Part shown: positions 24,229 to 33,104 of the stretch, one piece after another
Numbering within the stretch: position 1 is the stretch's first letter
How the letters are laid out: the number at the start of each line of letters is the position of its first letter
Origin: Flavobacterium johnsoniae
Lineage (GTDB): Bacteria > Bacteroidota > Bacteroidia > Flavobacteriales > Flavobacteriaceae
NCBI RefSeq assembly: GCF_030388325.1
Contig: NZ_CP103794.1
Coordinates: 1,302,001-1,366,000, forward strand
Length of the DNA: 64,000 nucleotides
Direction: 5' to 3'
Notes under the pieces: generated by a model
The model's input: the letters and a program-made list of their open reading frames with translations, nothing else
Database searches by the model: none
What the model was told of the DNA's origin: nothing
Made by a program: the position numbers and the translations under genes

Positions 24229-25008
24229 TTGAATTCAACACCAATTATTACCGATACTCACACGCATTTATATTCTGAAGAATTTGATCAGGATCGTGAC
24301 GAAATGATACAGCGCGCTATTGATGCCGGAATTACACGTTTTTTTATTCCTGCAATCGATGCTGCGGCAACGCAATCTATGTACGATTTAGAAAAAAATT
24401 ACCCCGAAAATGTATTCTTAATGATGGGTTTGCATCCCACTTACGTGAAAGATAATTATCAGGATGAATTACACCATGTTGAAACTGAATTGTCTAAAAG
24501 AAAATTCTACGCTGTTGGAGAAATCGGAATCGATTTGTATTGGGATAAAACACATTTAAAAGAACAGCAAATTGCTTTTAAAAAACAGATTCAGCTGGCA
24601 AAACAATACAAATTACCTATTGTAATTCATTGTAGAGAAGCATTTGATGAAATCTTCGAAGTTTTAGAAGAAGAAAAATCTGAAGATTTATTTGGGATTT
24701 TTCATTGTTTTTCAGGAACTTTATTACAAGCGCAGCAAGCCATTTCTTATAACATGAAACTAGGAATTGGTGGCGTTGTAACTTTTAAGAACGGAAAAAT
24801 TGATCAGTTTTTAAATCAAATTGATTTGAAACATATCGTTTTGGAGACAGATTCGCCTTATTTAGCGCCAATTCCGTACAGAGGAAAACGAAATGAAAGC
24901 AGTTATTTAGTCAATGTAATTGCGAAATTAAGCGATATTTATGGTATTTCTGTAGAAGAAATAGCAGCAATAACAACACAAAATTCAAAAGACGTTTTTG
25001 GGATTTAA
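24229..25008 (+). CDS. TatD family metal-dependent hydrolase (DNase)
   Basis: A 259-aa TIM-barrel hydrolase of the TatD/YcfH group. Metal ligands are visible: ITDTHTHLYSEEF (HxH), the Glu in AVGEIGIDLYWDK, IVIHCREAFDE, FHCFSGT and LETDSPYLAPIPYRGKRNES. The only start that keeps the N-terminal HxH motif is TTG 24229; no in-frame ATG exists between the promoter and the motif. The family acts on DNA ends or nucleotides in repair; the exact substrate here is not known. Confidence 0.92.
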   Translation: MNSTPIITDTHTHLYSEEFDQDRDEMIQRAIDAGITRFFIPAIDAAATQSMYDLEKNYPENVFLMMGLHPTYVKDNYQDELHHVETELSKRKFYAVGEIGIDLYWDKTHLKEQQIAFKKQIQLAKQYKLPIVIHCREAFDEIFEVLEEEKSEDLFGIFHCFSGTLLQAQQAISYNMKLGIGGVVTFKNGKIDQFLNQIDLKHIVLETDSPYLAPIPYRGKRNESSYLVNVIAKLSDIYGISVEEIAAITTQNSKDVFGI

Positions 25009-25071
25009 CCCACGCCTTACAAAACTTTAATTTTTTTTTTGTTCTTTTGCCCACTTAAACCCAAATAAATA

Positions 25072-26208
25072 ATGCAGAGATTTGATGCCATTCGACCGTT
25101 TTATGATTCCGAAATAAATGAAGCCCTTCATGATGTTGTAAATCATCCTATGATGAAAACCATGATGAACTTTACTTTTCCGGAAGTAGAAGATGAGGTT
25201 TGGAAGGAACAATTGAAGAAAACACATTCTATTCGTGATTTTCAATGCAATTTTATTTACAATACAATTCAAAAAGTCTTAGAAAAAAGTTCTGAAGGTT
25301 TAACAACTTCAGGTTTTGAAAAACTAGAACCTAATACTTCATATTTGTTTATCTCAAATCATAGAGATATTCTTTTAGATACCACTTTACTTAATGTTTG
25401 TTTGTTCGAACACGGTTTAGTAATGACTGCTTCTGCAATTGGAGATAATTTAGTGAAAAAAGCTTTCTTGGCAACTTTAGCAAAATTAAATAGAAACTTT
25501 TTGGTTTTAAGAGGATTAACACCTCGTGAAATGTTGCAAAGTTCTAAACTGCTTGCAGAATATATGGGACAATTATTGCTTCGCGAAAATCGTTCGGTTT
25601 GGATTGCTCAAAGAGAAGGAAGAACAAAAGACGGAAACGACGAAACCAATCCAGGCGTTTTAAAAATGATAGGAATGGGTTCTGATGAAGAAAATCTAAT
25701 GGATTATTTTAAGAAATTAAAAATTGTTCCAGTTTCTATTTCTTATGAATATGATCCAACGGATGTTTTGAAAATGCCACAATTAATGGCAGAAGCAAAC
25801 AACGAAGTTTACGTAAAAGATAAAAACGAAGATTTCATGACCATTTTAAGTGGAATTATGGGAACTAAAAAAAGAATCCATATTTCTGTAGGTGATGTTT
25901 TAGATACAGAAATCGATCAGATTGTGGCTGAAAACGACAATGTAAATAAACAAGTTCAGGCTTTGGCGCAAACAATTGATGATGTTATTTTGAAAAACTA
26001 TCAATTGTGGCCAACTAATTTTATTGCTTACGATATTTTAAACGAAACAAACCGTTTTGCTGATAAGTATAAAGAAAGCGAGAAATCACTTTTTGAACGT
26101 CGTTTAGAAATGAGAATCGGAAGCGATAATCCTATTACCAGACAAGGATTTTTGGCAATGTACGCCAATCCTGTTGTCAATAAATTGAAATACCAAGATG
26201 TCATCTAA
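25072..26208 (+). CDS. Glycerol-3-phosphate / lysophospholipid acyltransferase family protein
   Basis: A 378-aa PlsC-type acyltransferase. Block I is FISNHRDILLDTTLLN (HX4D, His near residue 97). Block III-like is WIAQREGRTKDGNDETNPGV. No long membrane segment is obvious, so it is probably a peripheral membrane enzyme. The next gene, an asparaginase, starts inside its last codons (11-base overlap), so they are co-translated, although no functional link is evident. Which acyl acceptor is used cannot be told. Confidence 0.87.
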   Translation: MQRFDAIRPFYDSEINEALHDVVNHPMMKTMMNFTFPEVEDEVWKEQLKKTHSIRDFQCNFIYNTIQKVLEKSSEGLTTSGFEKLEPNTSYLFISNHRDILLDTTLLNVCLFEHGLVMTASAIGDNLVKKAFLATLAKLNRNFLVLRGLTPREMLQSSKLLAEYMGQLLLRENRSVWIAQREGRTKDGNDETNPGVLKMIGMGSDEENLMDYFKKLKIVPVSISYEYDPTDVLKMPQLMAEANNEVYVKDKNEDFMTILSGIMGTKKRIHISVGDVLDTEIDQIVAENDNVNKQVQALAQTIDDVILKNYQLWPTNFIAYDILNETNRFADKYKESEKSLFERRLEMRIGSDNPITRQGFLAMYANPVVNKLKYQDVI

Positions 26209-27226
26209 AGCAAAAATACTATTGATTTATACCGGAGGAACCATCGGTATGAGCAAAGACTTTGAAACTGGAGCGCTTAAAGCCTTCAACTTTGGTAAAT
26301 TAATTCAGAAAATTCCAGAAATCAAACAATTGGATTGCGAAATCGAATCAATTTCATTCGAACATCCAATTGATTCTTCTAATATGAATCCTCAAATGTG
26401 GACAAAAATCGCCACTATTATTGAGGAAAATTATACTTCTTTTGACGGATTTGTGGTTCTTCACGGCTCAGATACCATGTCTTATTCGGCCTCGGCTTTG
26501 AGTTTTATGCTCGAAAATTTAGCAAAACCAGTTGTATTTACAGGTTCGCAATTGCCAATTGGAGATTTGCGTACCGATGCAAAAGAAAACCTGATTACAG
26601 CGATTCAGATTGCATCACTTTTAGAAAATGGAAAACCAGTTATCACAGAAGTTTGTTTGTATTTTGAATACAAATTATACCGCGGAAATAGAACTTCCAA
26701 AGTAAATGCAGAACATTTTAGAGCTTTTACAGCGCCAAATTATCCTGAATTGGTAGAATCGGGAGTTCATTTAAAATTAAATAAACATTTATTTCTTCCT
26801 GTAAATAAAGATGCAAAACTTATCGTTCATAAAAATTTAGATAATCATGTTGCGTTTATCAAAATGTTTCCTGGAATGAGCGAAATCGTTTTGGCTTCAA
26901 TTCTTGAAACTAAAGGTTTAAGAGGAATTATTCTCGAAACTTACGGTTCTGGAAATGCACCAACGGAAGATTGGTTTTTAAACTTAATCGAAAAAGCCAT
27001 CAAATCTGGAATGCACATTGTAAACGTAACACAATGCTCAGGCGGAAGCGTCAACATGGGACAATACGAAACCAGTACGGCTTTAAAATCTCTTGGAGTT
27101 ATTTCTGGAAAAGATATTACTACAGAAGCCGCAATTACAAAACTGATGTATTTGCTTGGGCACGATATTCCGCAAAACGAGTTTAAAGATATTTTTGAAA
27201 CTGCTTTGAGAGGGGAGATTTCGTAA
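26198..27226 (+). CDS. ansA: Type I L-asparaginase
   Basis: A 342-aa cytoplasmic asparaginase that hydrolyses L-asparagine to aspartate and ammonia. The first catalytic Thr is in LLIYTGGTIGMSKD (near residue 14). The second active-site block is GFVVLHGSDTMSYSASALSF (Thr-Asp-Lys type site, with Lys in RTDAKENL). No signal peptide, so it is the cytoplasmic low-affinity type I rather than periplasmic type II. It overlaps the acyltransferase gene by 11 bases. Confidence 0.92.
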   Translation: MSSKAKILLIYTGGTIGMSKDFETGALKAFNFGKLIQKIPEIKQLDCEIESISFEHPIDSSNMNPQMWTKIATIIEENYTSFDGFVVLHGSDTMSYSASALSFMLENLAKPVVFTGSQLPIGDLRTDAKENLITAIQIASLLENGKPVITEVCLYFEYKLYRGNRTSKVNAEHFRAFTAPNYPELVESGVHLKLNKHLFLPVNKDAKLIVHKNLDNHVAFIKMFPGMSEIVLASILETKGLRGIILETYGSGNAPTEDWFLNLIEKAIKSGMHIVNVTQCSGGSVNMGQYETSTALKSLGVISGKDITTEAAITKLMYLLGHDIPQNEFKDIFETALRGEIS

Positions 27227-27250
27227 TTAACTTTAATTAAGCATACACAC

Positions 27251-27362
27251 AATCTTGTCATTTCGAGGAACGAGAAATCTTCGTTAGAAGCTCGACAAAG
27301 TTTGGTGCTTTTTGGTACGGAGTTACTTGCGAAGATTTCTCGTTCCTCGAAATGACAAGATT
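27251..27362. repeat. 33-bp perfect inverted repeat (GTCATTTCGAGGAACGAGAA family)
   Basis: The arms at 27251-27283 and 27330-27362 are exact reverse complements (core TTTCGAGGAACGAGAAATC) around a 46-base loop. The element sits between the convergent ansA and MFS genes and has no coding content. Probably a bidirectional terminator or REP-like element. Confidence 0.8.
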
Positions 27363-27406
27363 GTCGATAATTGAATTGGAATTTAGAAATTTTTTATTGG
27401 GATTTA

Positions 27407-28651
27407 TTAAAACTTGGAATTTTTATAATGAACTGGACAAGTTTCCAAGTCTTCTTCAGTTACTTTATGTTTTTTATAATATACATAAACCAATACAGAA
27501 AGAATACAAATAATTCCCTGAATCGCAACCGTAGTTCTTACGCCAAGCGAATGAGAAACGTAGCCAATTATTAAACTTCCCACAGGAATCATTCCCTGAT
27601 AAGCCATCATAAAATAGCTGATACTTCTAGAACGCATATTAACAGAACTATGTGTTTGAATGTAGATGTTAATAGATGAAGTTTGTCCCATCATTCCGAT
27701 TCCGCTCAAAGTCATACAAATCAAAGCGATAGTAATGCTGTTTGAAAGGGCTAATATTATTACGCTAAAACCAAGAAGTAAACTCGCACTAATCATCAAT
27801 TTATTCATGTTTTCTGCAGATTTTAGATTTGCTAAATAAATGGCAGATAGAACAGATCCAATTCCGGCAGCGCTTTCGAACCAGCTGAAAGTTTCAGCAT
27901 TTCCGCTAAAAATATCTTTGGCAAAAACGGGCATCAAAGTATTGAAAGAAATAACAAATAAACTGCTGCAAGTAAGCATCATTAGCATTCTTGCCATTTC
28001 GGTTTCTTTTTTAACATAATCTAAACCTTCCAAAAGGTCGTCGAGCATATTAAGTTTGTTTTCGGCTTTAATATGTGGTGTTAATTTCATTAGAAGTAAT
28101 GAAATCAAAACAGGAATATAACTCAAGAAATTCCCAATAAAACAGATATCTTCTCCATATTCGTGCAGAATAATTCCGGCAAGAGCAGGACCAGCAATAC
28201 GGGCAAAATTGTTCATTGTTGAATTTAGAGCAACCGCATTTGGAAGATCTTCTTTATTGTCGACAATATCAATCATCATGGTTTGACGGCAAGTCATATC
28301 AAAAGCATTAATAATTCCCTGAATTAAACTTAATGCTAAAATGAAGTTGATATTGTATATTTTGAGATAAATCAGCAAAGCTAAAGTTGCCGCCTGAAAC
28401 ATCGCAAGAGATTGTAAAAAAATTAGTGTTTTGTGTCTGTCATAACGTCCAATTATGCTTCCTGCCAAAGGCGCTAAAAACAAAGACGGAATCATACTCA
28501 AAAAAGTAGCCAATCCCAACAAAAAAACAGAACCCGTAATACTGTAAACCATCCAGCTCACGGCAGTTTTCTGCATCCAAGTACCAATAACTGAAACAGA
28601 TTGTCCGTAAAAGAACAATTTGAAATTTTTTGATTTTAAGGCTTTAAACAT
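27407..28651 (-). CDS. MFS transporter (EntS/MFS_3-like)
   Basis: A 414-aa, 12-segment transporter starting MFKALKSKNFKLFFYGQSVS and VIGTWMQKTAVSWMVYSITG, a beginning typical of the EntS/MFS_3 exporter group. The loop motif is GSIIGRYDRHKTLIF. The frame is open to 28672; ATG 28651 fits the family start. It diverges from a LysR gene with an inverted repeat between them, suggesting control by that regulator. Substrate unknown. Confidence 0.87.
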   Translation of the reverse strand: MFKALKSKNFKLFFYGQSVSVIGTWMQKTAVSWMVYSITGSVFLLGLATFLSMIPSLFLAPLAGSIIGRYDRHKTLIFLQSLAMFQAATLALLIYLKIYNINFILALSLIQGIINAFDMTCRQTMMIDIVDNKEDLPNAVALNSTMNNFARIAGPALAGIILHEYGEDICFIGNFLSYIPVLISLLLMKLTPHIKAENKLNMLDDLLEGLDYVKKETEMARMLMMLTCSSLFVISFNTLMPVFAKDIFSGNAETFSWFESAAGIGSVLSAIYLANLKSAENMNKLMISASLLLGFSVIILALSNSITIALICMTLSGIGMMGQTSSINIYIQTHSSVNMRSRSISYFMMAYQGMIPVGSLIIGYVSHSLGVRTTVAIQGIICILSVLVYVYYKKHKVTEEDLETCPVHYKNSKF

Positions 28652-28708
28652 GATGTTAATTATTTGATACAAAGTTCGGGATTATGATTTCATTAGAAAA
28701 ATTAATAA

Positions 28709-28732
28709 TTTTACTGATAATAAGTAGTAAAA
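28709..28732. promoter_or_regulatory. Probable LysR operator between divergent MFS and lysR genes
   Basis: TTTTACT and AGTAAAA form 7-bp arms around a 10-base A/T-rich spacer (GATAATAAGT), ending nine bases before the lysR ATG. This has the size and symmetry of a LysR-type site. Confidence 0.55.
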
Positions 28733-28741
28733 CTTATCAAT

Positions 28742-29620
28742 ATGGAAATCTATCAATTACAGTATTTTATTAAAACAGCTGAGGTTTTGCACTTTACCAA
28801 AGCTGCTGAATTGTGTTTTGTAACACAATCGGGACTTTCGCAGCAAATAAAAAAACTCGAAGAAGAGTTAGGTCTGCCGTTATTTAAGCGAATTGGAAAA
28901 AAAGTACAATTGACAGAAGCGGGTTCTGTGTTTTTAGTTCACGCCAAAAAAGTCGTTGAAAACATAGAAAACGGAAAACAGGCAATCGAAGATTTAAACG
29001 AAATGATTGGCGGCGAACTGCGAATTGGCGTTACCTATATTTTTGGATTATTGATTTTGCCAATTGTTCATGCATTTGCAAAACAATATCAAAATCTAAA
29101 AATTGTCGTCGAGTACGGAACAACAGAAGCATTAGAACAAAAACTTCTTAATAATGCATTGGATGTTGTTTTAGTTATTTCGTCGCATCCGATTGAAGCT
29201 CCGATTCAGAAAGTGCCTTTGTTTATTTCGAATATGGTAATGGCAGTTTCCAAAACACATCCTTTGGCACATTTAGACAAAATCGCTTTCAAAAAAATGG
29301 ATGAGATTGAGTTGGTTTTGCCGGGAAAAGGTTCTAACTCGAGAGAATTTGTAGAAGAGTTGTTTCAGAAATTTAATATGACGCCAAAAATCTCGATTGA
29401 ACTGCATTCCATACATGCATTATTGCAAATGGTAGAAAACAGTGATTGGGCAACTATTGTAGCAGAAAAAGCCTTAAAAGGTTGGGATCAGCTTAAATCG
29501 ATTCAGATTACTGGTGTTGCAACCAAGAGAGAATCTTTTATGCTGACAATAGGCGGATACCAAAAAAAGGCGGTAAAATTGTTTATGGAAGAATTTAGAA
29601 AAAGCATAAACGAATCTTAA
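28742..29620 (+). CDS. LysR family transcriptional regulator
   Basis: A 292-aa regulator. The N-terminal winged helix-turn-helix is textbook (YQLQYFIKTAEVLHFTKAAE, then VTQSGLSQQIKKLEEELGLP, then LFKRIGKKVQLTEAG). The C-terminal domain is the periplasmic-binding-like effector domain (GELRIGVTYIFGLLILPIVH). It diverges from the MFS exporter at 28651 and probably controls it and itself. Effector unknown. Confidence 0.93.
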   Translation: MEIYQLQYFIKTAEVLHFTKAAELCFVTQSGLSQQIKKLEEELGLPLFKRIGKKVQLTEAGSVFLVHAKKVVENIENGKQAIEDLNEMIGGELRIGVTYIFGLLILPIVHAFAKQYQNLKIVVEYGTTEALEQKLLNNALDVVLVISSHPIEAPIQKVPLFISNMVMAVSKTHPLAHLDKIAFKKMDEIELVLPGKGSNSREFVEELFQKFNMTPKISIELHSIHALLQMVENSDWATIVAEKALKGWDQLKSIQITGVATKRESFMLTIGGYQKKAVKLFMEEFRKSINES

Positions 29621-29671
29621 AAATTTACTTTGTGTAACTCAATTTTTTTCGTGTTATTTGCAGACCAAAAT

Positions 29672-29758
29672 AGAAAGGTGTCCGAGTGGTTTAAGGAGCT
29701 AGCCTGGAAAGCTAGTATATGGGTAACTGTATCGAGGGTTCGAATCCCTTCCTTTCTG
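29672..29758 (+). tRNA. tRNA-Ser (anticodon GGA)
   Basis: An 87-base tRNA with acceptor stem AGAAAGG / CCTTTCT, discriminator G, and D-arm GTCCGAGTGGTTTAAGGAGC. The anticodon stem is CTAGC / GCTAG with loop CTGGAAA (anticodon GGA, 29706-29708). It has a long variable arm, as in tRNA-Ser, and T-loop GGTTCGAATCC. CCA is not encoded. Confidence 0.96.
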
Positions 29759-29764
29759 CTAAAT

Positions 29765-29806
29765 AAAACCGCGATTTCAATTAATTGAAATCGCGGTTTT
29801 TTATTT
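29765..29806. terminator. Terminator after tRNA-Ser
   Basis: A 36-base perfect palindrome (AAAACCGCGATTTCAATT and its complement) followed by T-rich sequence. It also lies at the 3' end of the convergent lipoprotein gene, so it may work both ways. Confidence 0.85.
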
Positions 29807-29829
29807 TTATCCTTTTTATAAAAACAGCT

Positions 29830-30291
29830 TTATTCTGGTAAAAGCGGATTTCTTATTTGTTCAAAAACAATTTTTTTTGAGGATTTTGGAATTTTTACAA
29901 TATGAAAGGGTTGTGAAACATCATTTGTTACGCCAACTTTTAAGTTTTCTATTGTAACGATAATTTCGCCTGAGCGCATCGTAGCTTTTGTAATATCTAT
30001 GGAGGTCGACATATTGTACTGTCTGTAAAAAGCGGCAATAATATTGAATTTAGAGAAATCTATATCTGTTTCTTTAAAATCTCTGGTAGTATTATTTTTT
30101 TCATTCATTTTAGCCTTTAATGCCTCCCAGGTAATTTTATTCGTAATTACCATATTAGTTCGTTCGATTGTTGAAGAGGTTAAACTTCCTTGTCCGACCG
30201 ATGTAATTGTAATATCTCCATTAGCACTATTGTCATCGTTTGAACAGCTGATAAATAAAAATAAAGTTGCAAGTAAAATTAGGTTTTTCAT
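29830..30291 (-). CDS. Lipoprotein with PrcB-like C-terminal domain
   Basis: A 153-aa lipoprotein (MKNLILLATLFLFISC, then SNDDNSANGD). The mature part (ITNKITWEALKAKMNEKN, DIDFSKFNIIAAFYRQYN, SQPFHIVKIPKSSKKIVFEQ) matches the pattern of the PrcB C-terminal domain first known from a treponemal protease complex. No protease gene is adjacent, so any partner is unknown. Confidence 0.72.
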   Translation of the reverse strand: MKNLILLATLFLFISCSNDDNSANGDITITSVGQGSLTSSTIERTNMVITNKITWEALKAKMNEKNNTTRDFKETDIDFSKFNIIAAFYRQYNMSTSIDITKATMRSGEIIVTIENLKVGVTNDVSQPFHIVKIPKSSKKIVFEQIRNPLLPE

Positions 30292-30423
30292 TTTATTTAG
30301 GTTTAATGGTTACTAAAGTTAAAGAAGTAATGTTTTGTATTTTAATAAGATAGCAATATTTTGAAATGGTTGCGTTGTTTACTGAAATAAAGATTATATT
30401 TAAAATAGGTAAACAAATAATTT

Positions 30424-31005
30424 ATGAGAATAATAATAGGTTTTGTAATAGTTCTCCTTTTTTCTTCCTGCGCTTCTTTTTCAGATAAAATGATGAGAGA
30501 AAATAAAGAATCATTATCACAAAATGATTTATCCAAACTAGAAGGAACTTACGAATTGTTTCCTGATTTGAAGTACAACGAAAAAGGAAACGCCGAATTA
30601 ATAGTTTCTTCAGATTCTAAAGTAAGACAAGGTTTGGACTATTTTGTCTTTTCTAAAGAGATAAAATATGATGATAATGCTGTTTATTGGGTTGAAATAG
30701 AACTGGTTAATCAAAACAAATTGAGGTTTACAGCCAAAAAAGATAATGTAGAAATAGAAAACATTGAATTGAGCGGAAAACTAAAAAACGGATTCTTTTA
30801 TCTCGATAACAAATATTTAAAAAGAAATGGTATTCCGTATCTTGCGGGTGGTTATACCAATAACAAAACCAGAATCGGACTCGCAAAAGACAACGGACTT
30901 TTAGTTCATTATTGTTACGATAATTCGGGCGCAATTTTATTTCTTTTCTGGGCAGGCTCTGATTACAATTTAGGCTATCATTTTAAAAAAGTTTCAAAAC
31001 AATAG
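30424..31005 (+). CDS. Lipoprotein, function unknown
   Basis: A 193-aa lipoprotein (MRIIIGFVIVLLFSSC, then ASFSDKMMREN). The mature part looks like an eight-stranded beta fold (LEGTYELFPDLKYNEKGNAE, VYWVEIELVNQNKLRFTAKK, LSGKLKNGFFYLDNKYL) of lipocalin-like appearance. No family assigned. It is separate from the speD operon that begins 98 bases later behind its own promoter. Confidence 0.75.
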   Translation: MRIIIGFVIVLLFSSCASFSDKMMRENKESLSQNDLSKLEGTYELFPDLKYNEKGNAELIVSSDSKVRQGLDYFVFSKEIKYDDNAVYWVEIELVNQNKLRFTAKKDNVEIENIELSGKLKNGFFYLDNKYLKRNGIPYLAGGYTNNKTRIGLAKDNGLLVHYCYDNSGAILFLFWAGSDYNLGYHFKKVSKQ

Positions 31006-31052
31006 TTTCTTCTCAAAAAAAGTATATCCAAAATACGGTTTTCCTCATTATT

Positions 31053-31078
31053 TTGTTACAGAAATTATTATATATTTG
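31053..31078 (+). promoter_or_regulatory. Promoter of the speD operon
   Basis: TATATTTG at 31071-31078 matches the -7 consensus. The nearest TTG (31053-31055) is 15 bases upstream, slightly shorter than usual. Transcription would start near 31084, about 20 bases before the speD ATG. Confidence 0.55.
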
Positions 31079-31103
31079 ACTCCTGTGTAATATAAATATT
31101 TTG

Positions 31104-31466
31104 ATGGATTTACCTCCTTATTCGCCAGGACTGCATAAACTGGTTACTTTACATGTCGACAAAACAGAGAGGCTTACAGATAGTAAAGGCTTTGTTACGA
31201 TTACCAATTCCATTTTAGAAAAATACGAACTTGAAAAGGTTGGCGCTGTCGTGCATGATTTTGAAAATGATAGTTTTACGATTTCGTACTGTCTCAAAGA
31301 ATCGCATATTTGTATACACACTTGGCCAGAATACAATCAGCTTACTTTAGATGTTTATTTGTGCAATTATCTTCAGGATAATTCAGAAAAAGTGCGTGCT
31401 GTAATGGCAGATTATATTGCCTATTTTGAAGCAGAAATTATTAAAGATTTTGAAATTAACCGATAA
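31104..31466 (+). CDS. speD: S-adenosylmethionine decarboxylase proenzyme
   Basis: A 120-aa pyruvoyl enzyme of the short bacterial class. It makes decarboxylated S-adenosylmethionine, the aminopropyl donor for spermidine. Self-cleavage should occur between Glu and Ser in LKESHICIHTWPEYNQLTLD, the best conserved block of the family, and the strand YEVDxF-like segment LDVYLCNYL follows. ATG 31104 is used in preference to the TTG just before it. It ends three bases before the DUF4178 gene and heads a seven-gene operon that includes a spermidine-synthase-like protein (33097). Confidence 0.9.
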   Translation: MDLPPYSPGLHKLVTLHVDKTERLTDSKGFVTITNSILEKYELEKVGAVVHDFENDSFTISYCLKESHICIHTWPEYNQLTLDVYLCNYLQDNSEKVRAVMADYIAYFEAEIIKDFEINR

Positions 31467-31469
31467 GAT

Positions 31470-32702
31470 ATGAAGATTCCTTGTTACGATTGTAATGTAG
31501 AAACCGAATTAGAGGTTGGTTTTGAAGTAGTAAATTTTGTTTGCCCGATCTGTCGAAGTTTATATGAAGCCGACGATGAAGGAAAATTTCGCAGAAAATC
31601 AAAATATAAAGCAGAAACAGAAACGTATCCGCTAGTTATTGGCGAAAAGGGTTTCTTAAAAGGAAGTGAATATAAAGTAACTGGTATCCTGAGAAAAAAA
31701 GTGCATCCTGATTATAGATGGACAGAATTTATTTTGCAAAATGAAGCAAAAGAATTTCTCTATCTGTCCCTTTCAAACGGACATTGGATGATGCTTACCG
31801 AACTGGAAAAGATTGACGATCTTAAAAAAGGAGTTAAAGTTCTGGATTATGATGGTCAGGATTATGATCTTTTCGAACATTCGGATGCTGAAATAATCGA
31901 TGCAAAAGGATTTTTTGATTTTCAGCTTCCAAACAAAAAAACGCATTTAGCCGAATTTATAAATCCGCCTTACATTGTTTCGGTAGAAAAAGTGAATAAT
32001 GTTCAGACTGCATTTCATGGCGAATATGTTAGTAAAAGCAAAATCAGAAAAGCATTTCCAGGAATAAAGTTGCCGTATCAAACAGGAACAGGTATGATTC
32101 AGCCGTCTCTTTTTGATCTTAAAAACACAGCTATTATTTTCTGTCTTTTTGCTTTGCTGATCATAACGGCAAATTGGTATATCTATAGAAATCAGTTTGA
32201 GCAAGCTGTTTTTTCTCAAACGATACAATTTAGCAAATCTGATAATAAAGAAATTACGAGTCCGACTTTTGAGCTCAAAGGGGCTTCGGCTCCAATGACA
32301 ATTTCGGTTTCTACAGACGTTGATAATTCTTGGGCGAATCTTAATATTGCCTTGATTAACGAAGATACAAGTGACGAAATTTACGCCAATAAAGACATTG
32401 AATATTATTCTGGCTATACAGATGGAGAATATTGGAGAGAAGGAAGCAGTTCTGAAAAATTTAATATCTGTGGAGTAAAGCCAGGAAAATACCATCTTGG
32501 AATTACGCCTATGAAAGCGCCTGAAGATGTTAAAAATAACGCCATGCGCATTAATGTAATCTGGAACGAACCTTCTAGTCGAAACGTATGGCTGGTTATT
32601 ATCGCAATGGTTGTAATTTTCTTTATTATAAGATTCTTTAAAAATCAATTTGAAAAAAATAGATGGGCAGATAGTTCCTATTCAACTTACGACTATGAAT
32701 AA
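31470..32702 (+). CDS. DUF4178 membrane protein with N-terminal zinc ribbon
   Basis: A 410-aa protein. An N-terminal zinc ribbon (CYDC and CPIC, residues about 5-31) is followed by a DUF4178-like domain (YKVTGILRKKVHPDYRWTEF, ILQNEAKEFLYLSLSNGHWM). There is a transmembrane segment near 228-244 (AIIFCLFALLIITANWYIY), a beta-rich external domain (about 250-365), and a second transmembrane segment near the C-terminus (VWLVIIAMVVIFFIIRFF). The zinc ribbon is cytoplasmic by this topology. Its 3' end overlaps the next gene by eight bases. Function unknown; part of the speD operon. Confidence 0.83.
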   Translation: MKIPCYDCNVETELEVGFEVVNFVCPICRSLYEADDEGKFRRKSKYKAETETYPLVIGEKGFLKGSEYKVTGILRKKVHPDYRWTEFILQNEAKEFLYLSLSNGHWMMLTELEKIDDLKKGVKVLDYDGQDYDLFEHSDAEIIDAKGFFDFQLPNKKTHLAEFINPPYIVSVEKVNNVQTAFHGEYVSKSKIRKAFPGIKLPYQTGTGMIQPSLFDLKNTAIIFCLFALLIITANWYIYRNQFEQAVFSQTIQFSKSDNKEITSPTFELKGASAPMTISVSTDVDNSWANLNIALINEDTSDEIYANKDIEYYSGYTDGEYWREGSSSEKFNICGVKPGKYHLGITPMKAPEDVKNNAMRINVIWNEPSSRNVWLVIIAMVVIFFIIRFFKNQFEKNRWADSSYSTYDYE

Positions 32703-32874
32703 AATTTCTGATTTCTTTAATAACAACTGGGCTTCATTAGCAATTGGATTCTTTTGTTTTGGAGTTTATATGTACTTTGCTCTCGCAGGAAATAGAATCT
32801 GCGATTGCGAAACAACCGAAAAATATAGCACGGCGGGAAGCCGAACATCTTATAACCGTTTTTATCACAAATAA
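32695..32874 (+). CDS. Small single-span membrane protein of the speD operon
   Basis: A 59-aa protein, MNKISDFFNNNWASLAIGFF then CFGVYMYFAL, with one membrane segment (about 13-29). A short polar tail contains CDCETTEKYSTAGSRTSYN. I chose ATG 32695, which overlaps the DUF4178 stop by eight bases, over the frame start at 32650. No family recognised. Tight coupling on both sides suggests it is a real subunit of the operon's membrane machinery. Confidence 0.7.
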   Translation: MNKISDFFNNNWASLAIGFFCFGVYMYFALAGNRICDCETTEKYSTAGSRTSYNRFYHK

Positions 32875-32888
32875 AAAAATCAATCTGT

Positions 32889-33104
32889 ATGGAATTAATT
32901 CACGCTCAACCAATAGTAAATTCGATTATTTATTCTCTTTTAGGAATTGTAATTTTATTAATCGGTTATTTTATTATCGAAAAACTTACTCCAGAAAATA
33001 CTTGGAAAGAAGTGGTAGAAAAAAACAATGTTGCTGTTGCGATTGTCTTGGCAGCATTTATCATTGGAATTTCAATGATTATTAGTGCCGCAATTCATGG
33101 GTAA
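32889..33104 (+). CDS. DUF350 family membrane protein
   Basis: A 71-aa protein with two membrane segments (IIYSLLGIVILLIGYFIIEK and VAVAIVLAAFIIGISMIISA) and the family's characteristic polar-then-hydrophobic block EKNNVAVAIVLAAFIIG. DUF350 proteins (E. coli YjfL is one) occur near polyamine- and PspA-linked genes. Its 3' end overlaps the next ATG by eight bases. Confidence 0.85.
   Translation: MELIHAQPIVNSIIYSLLGIVILLIGYFIIEKLTPENTWKEVVEKNNVAVAIVLAAFIIGISMIISAAIHG

Noticed and set aside
27251..27362. Insertion-sequence ends
   Set aside because: There is no transposase ORF in the 46-base loop or nearby and no flanking target duplication; better viewed as a hairpin repeat.
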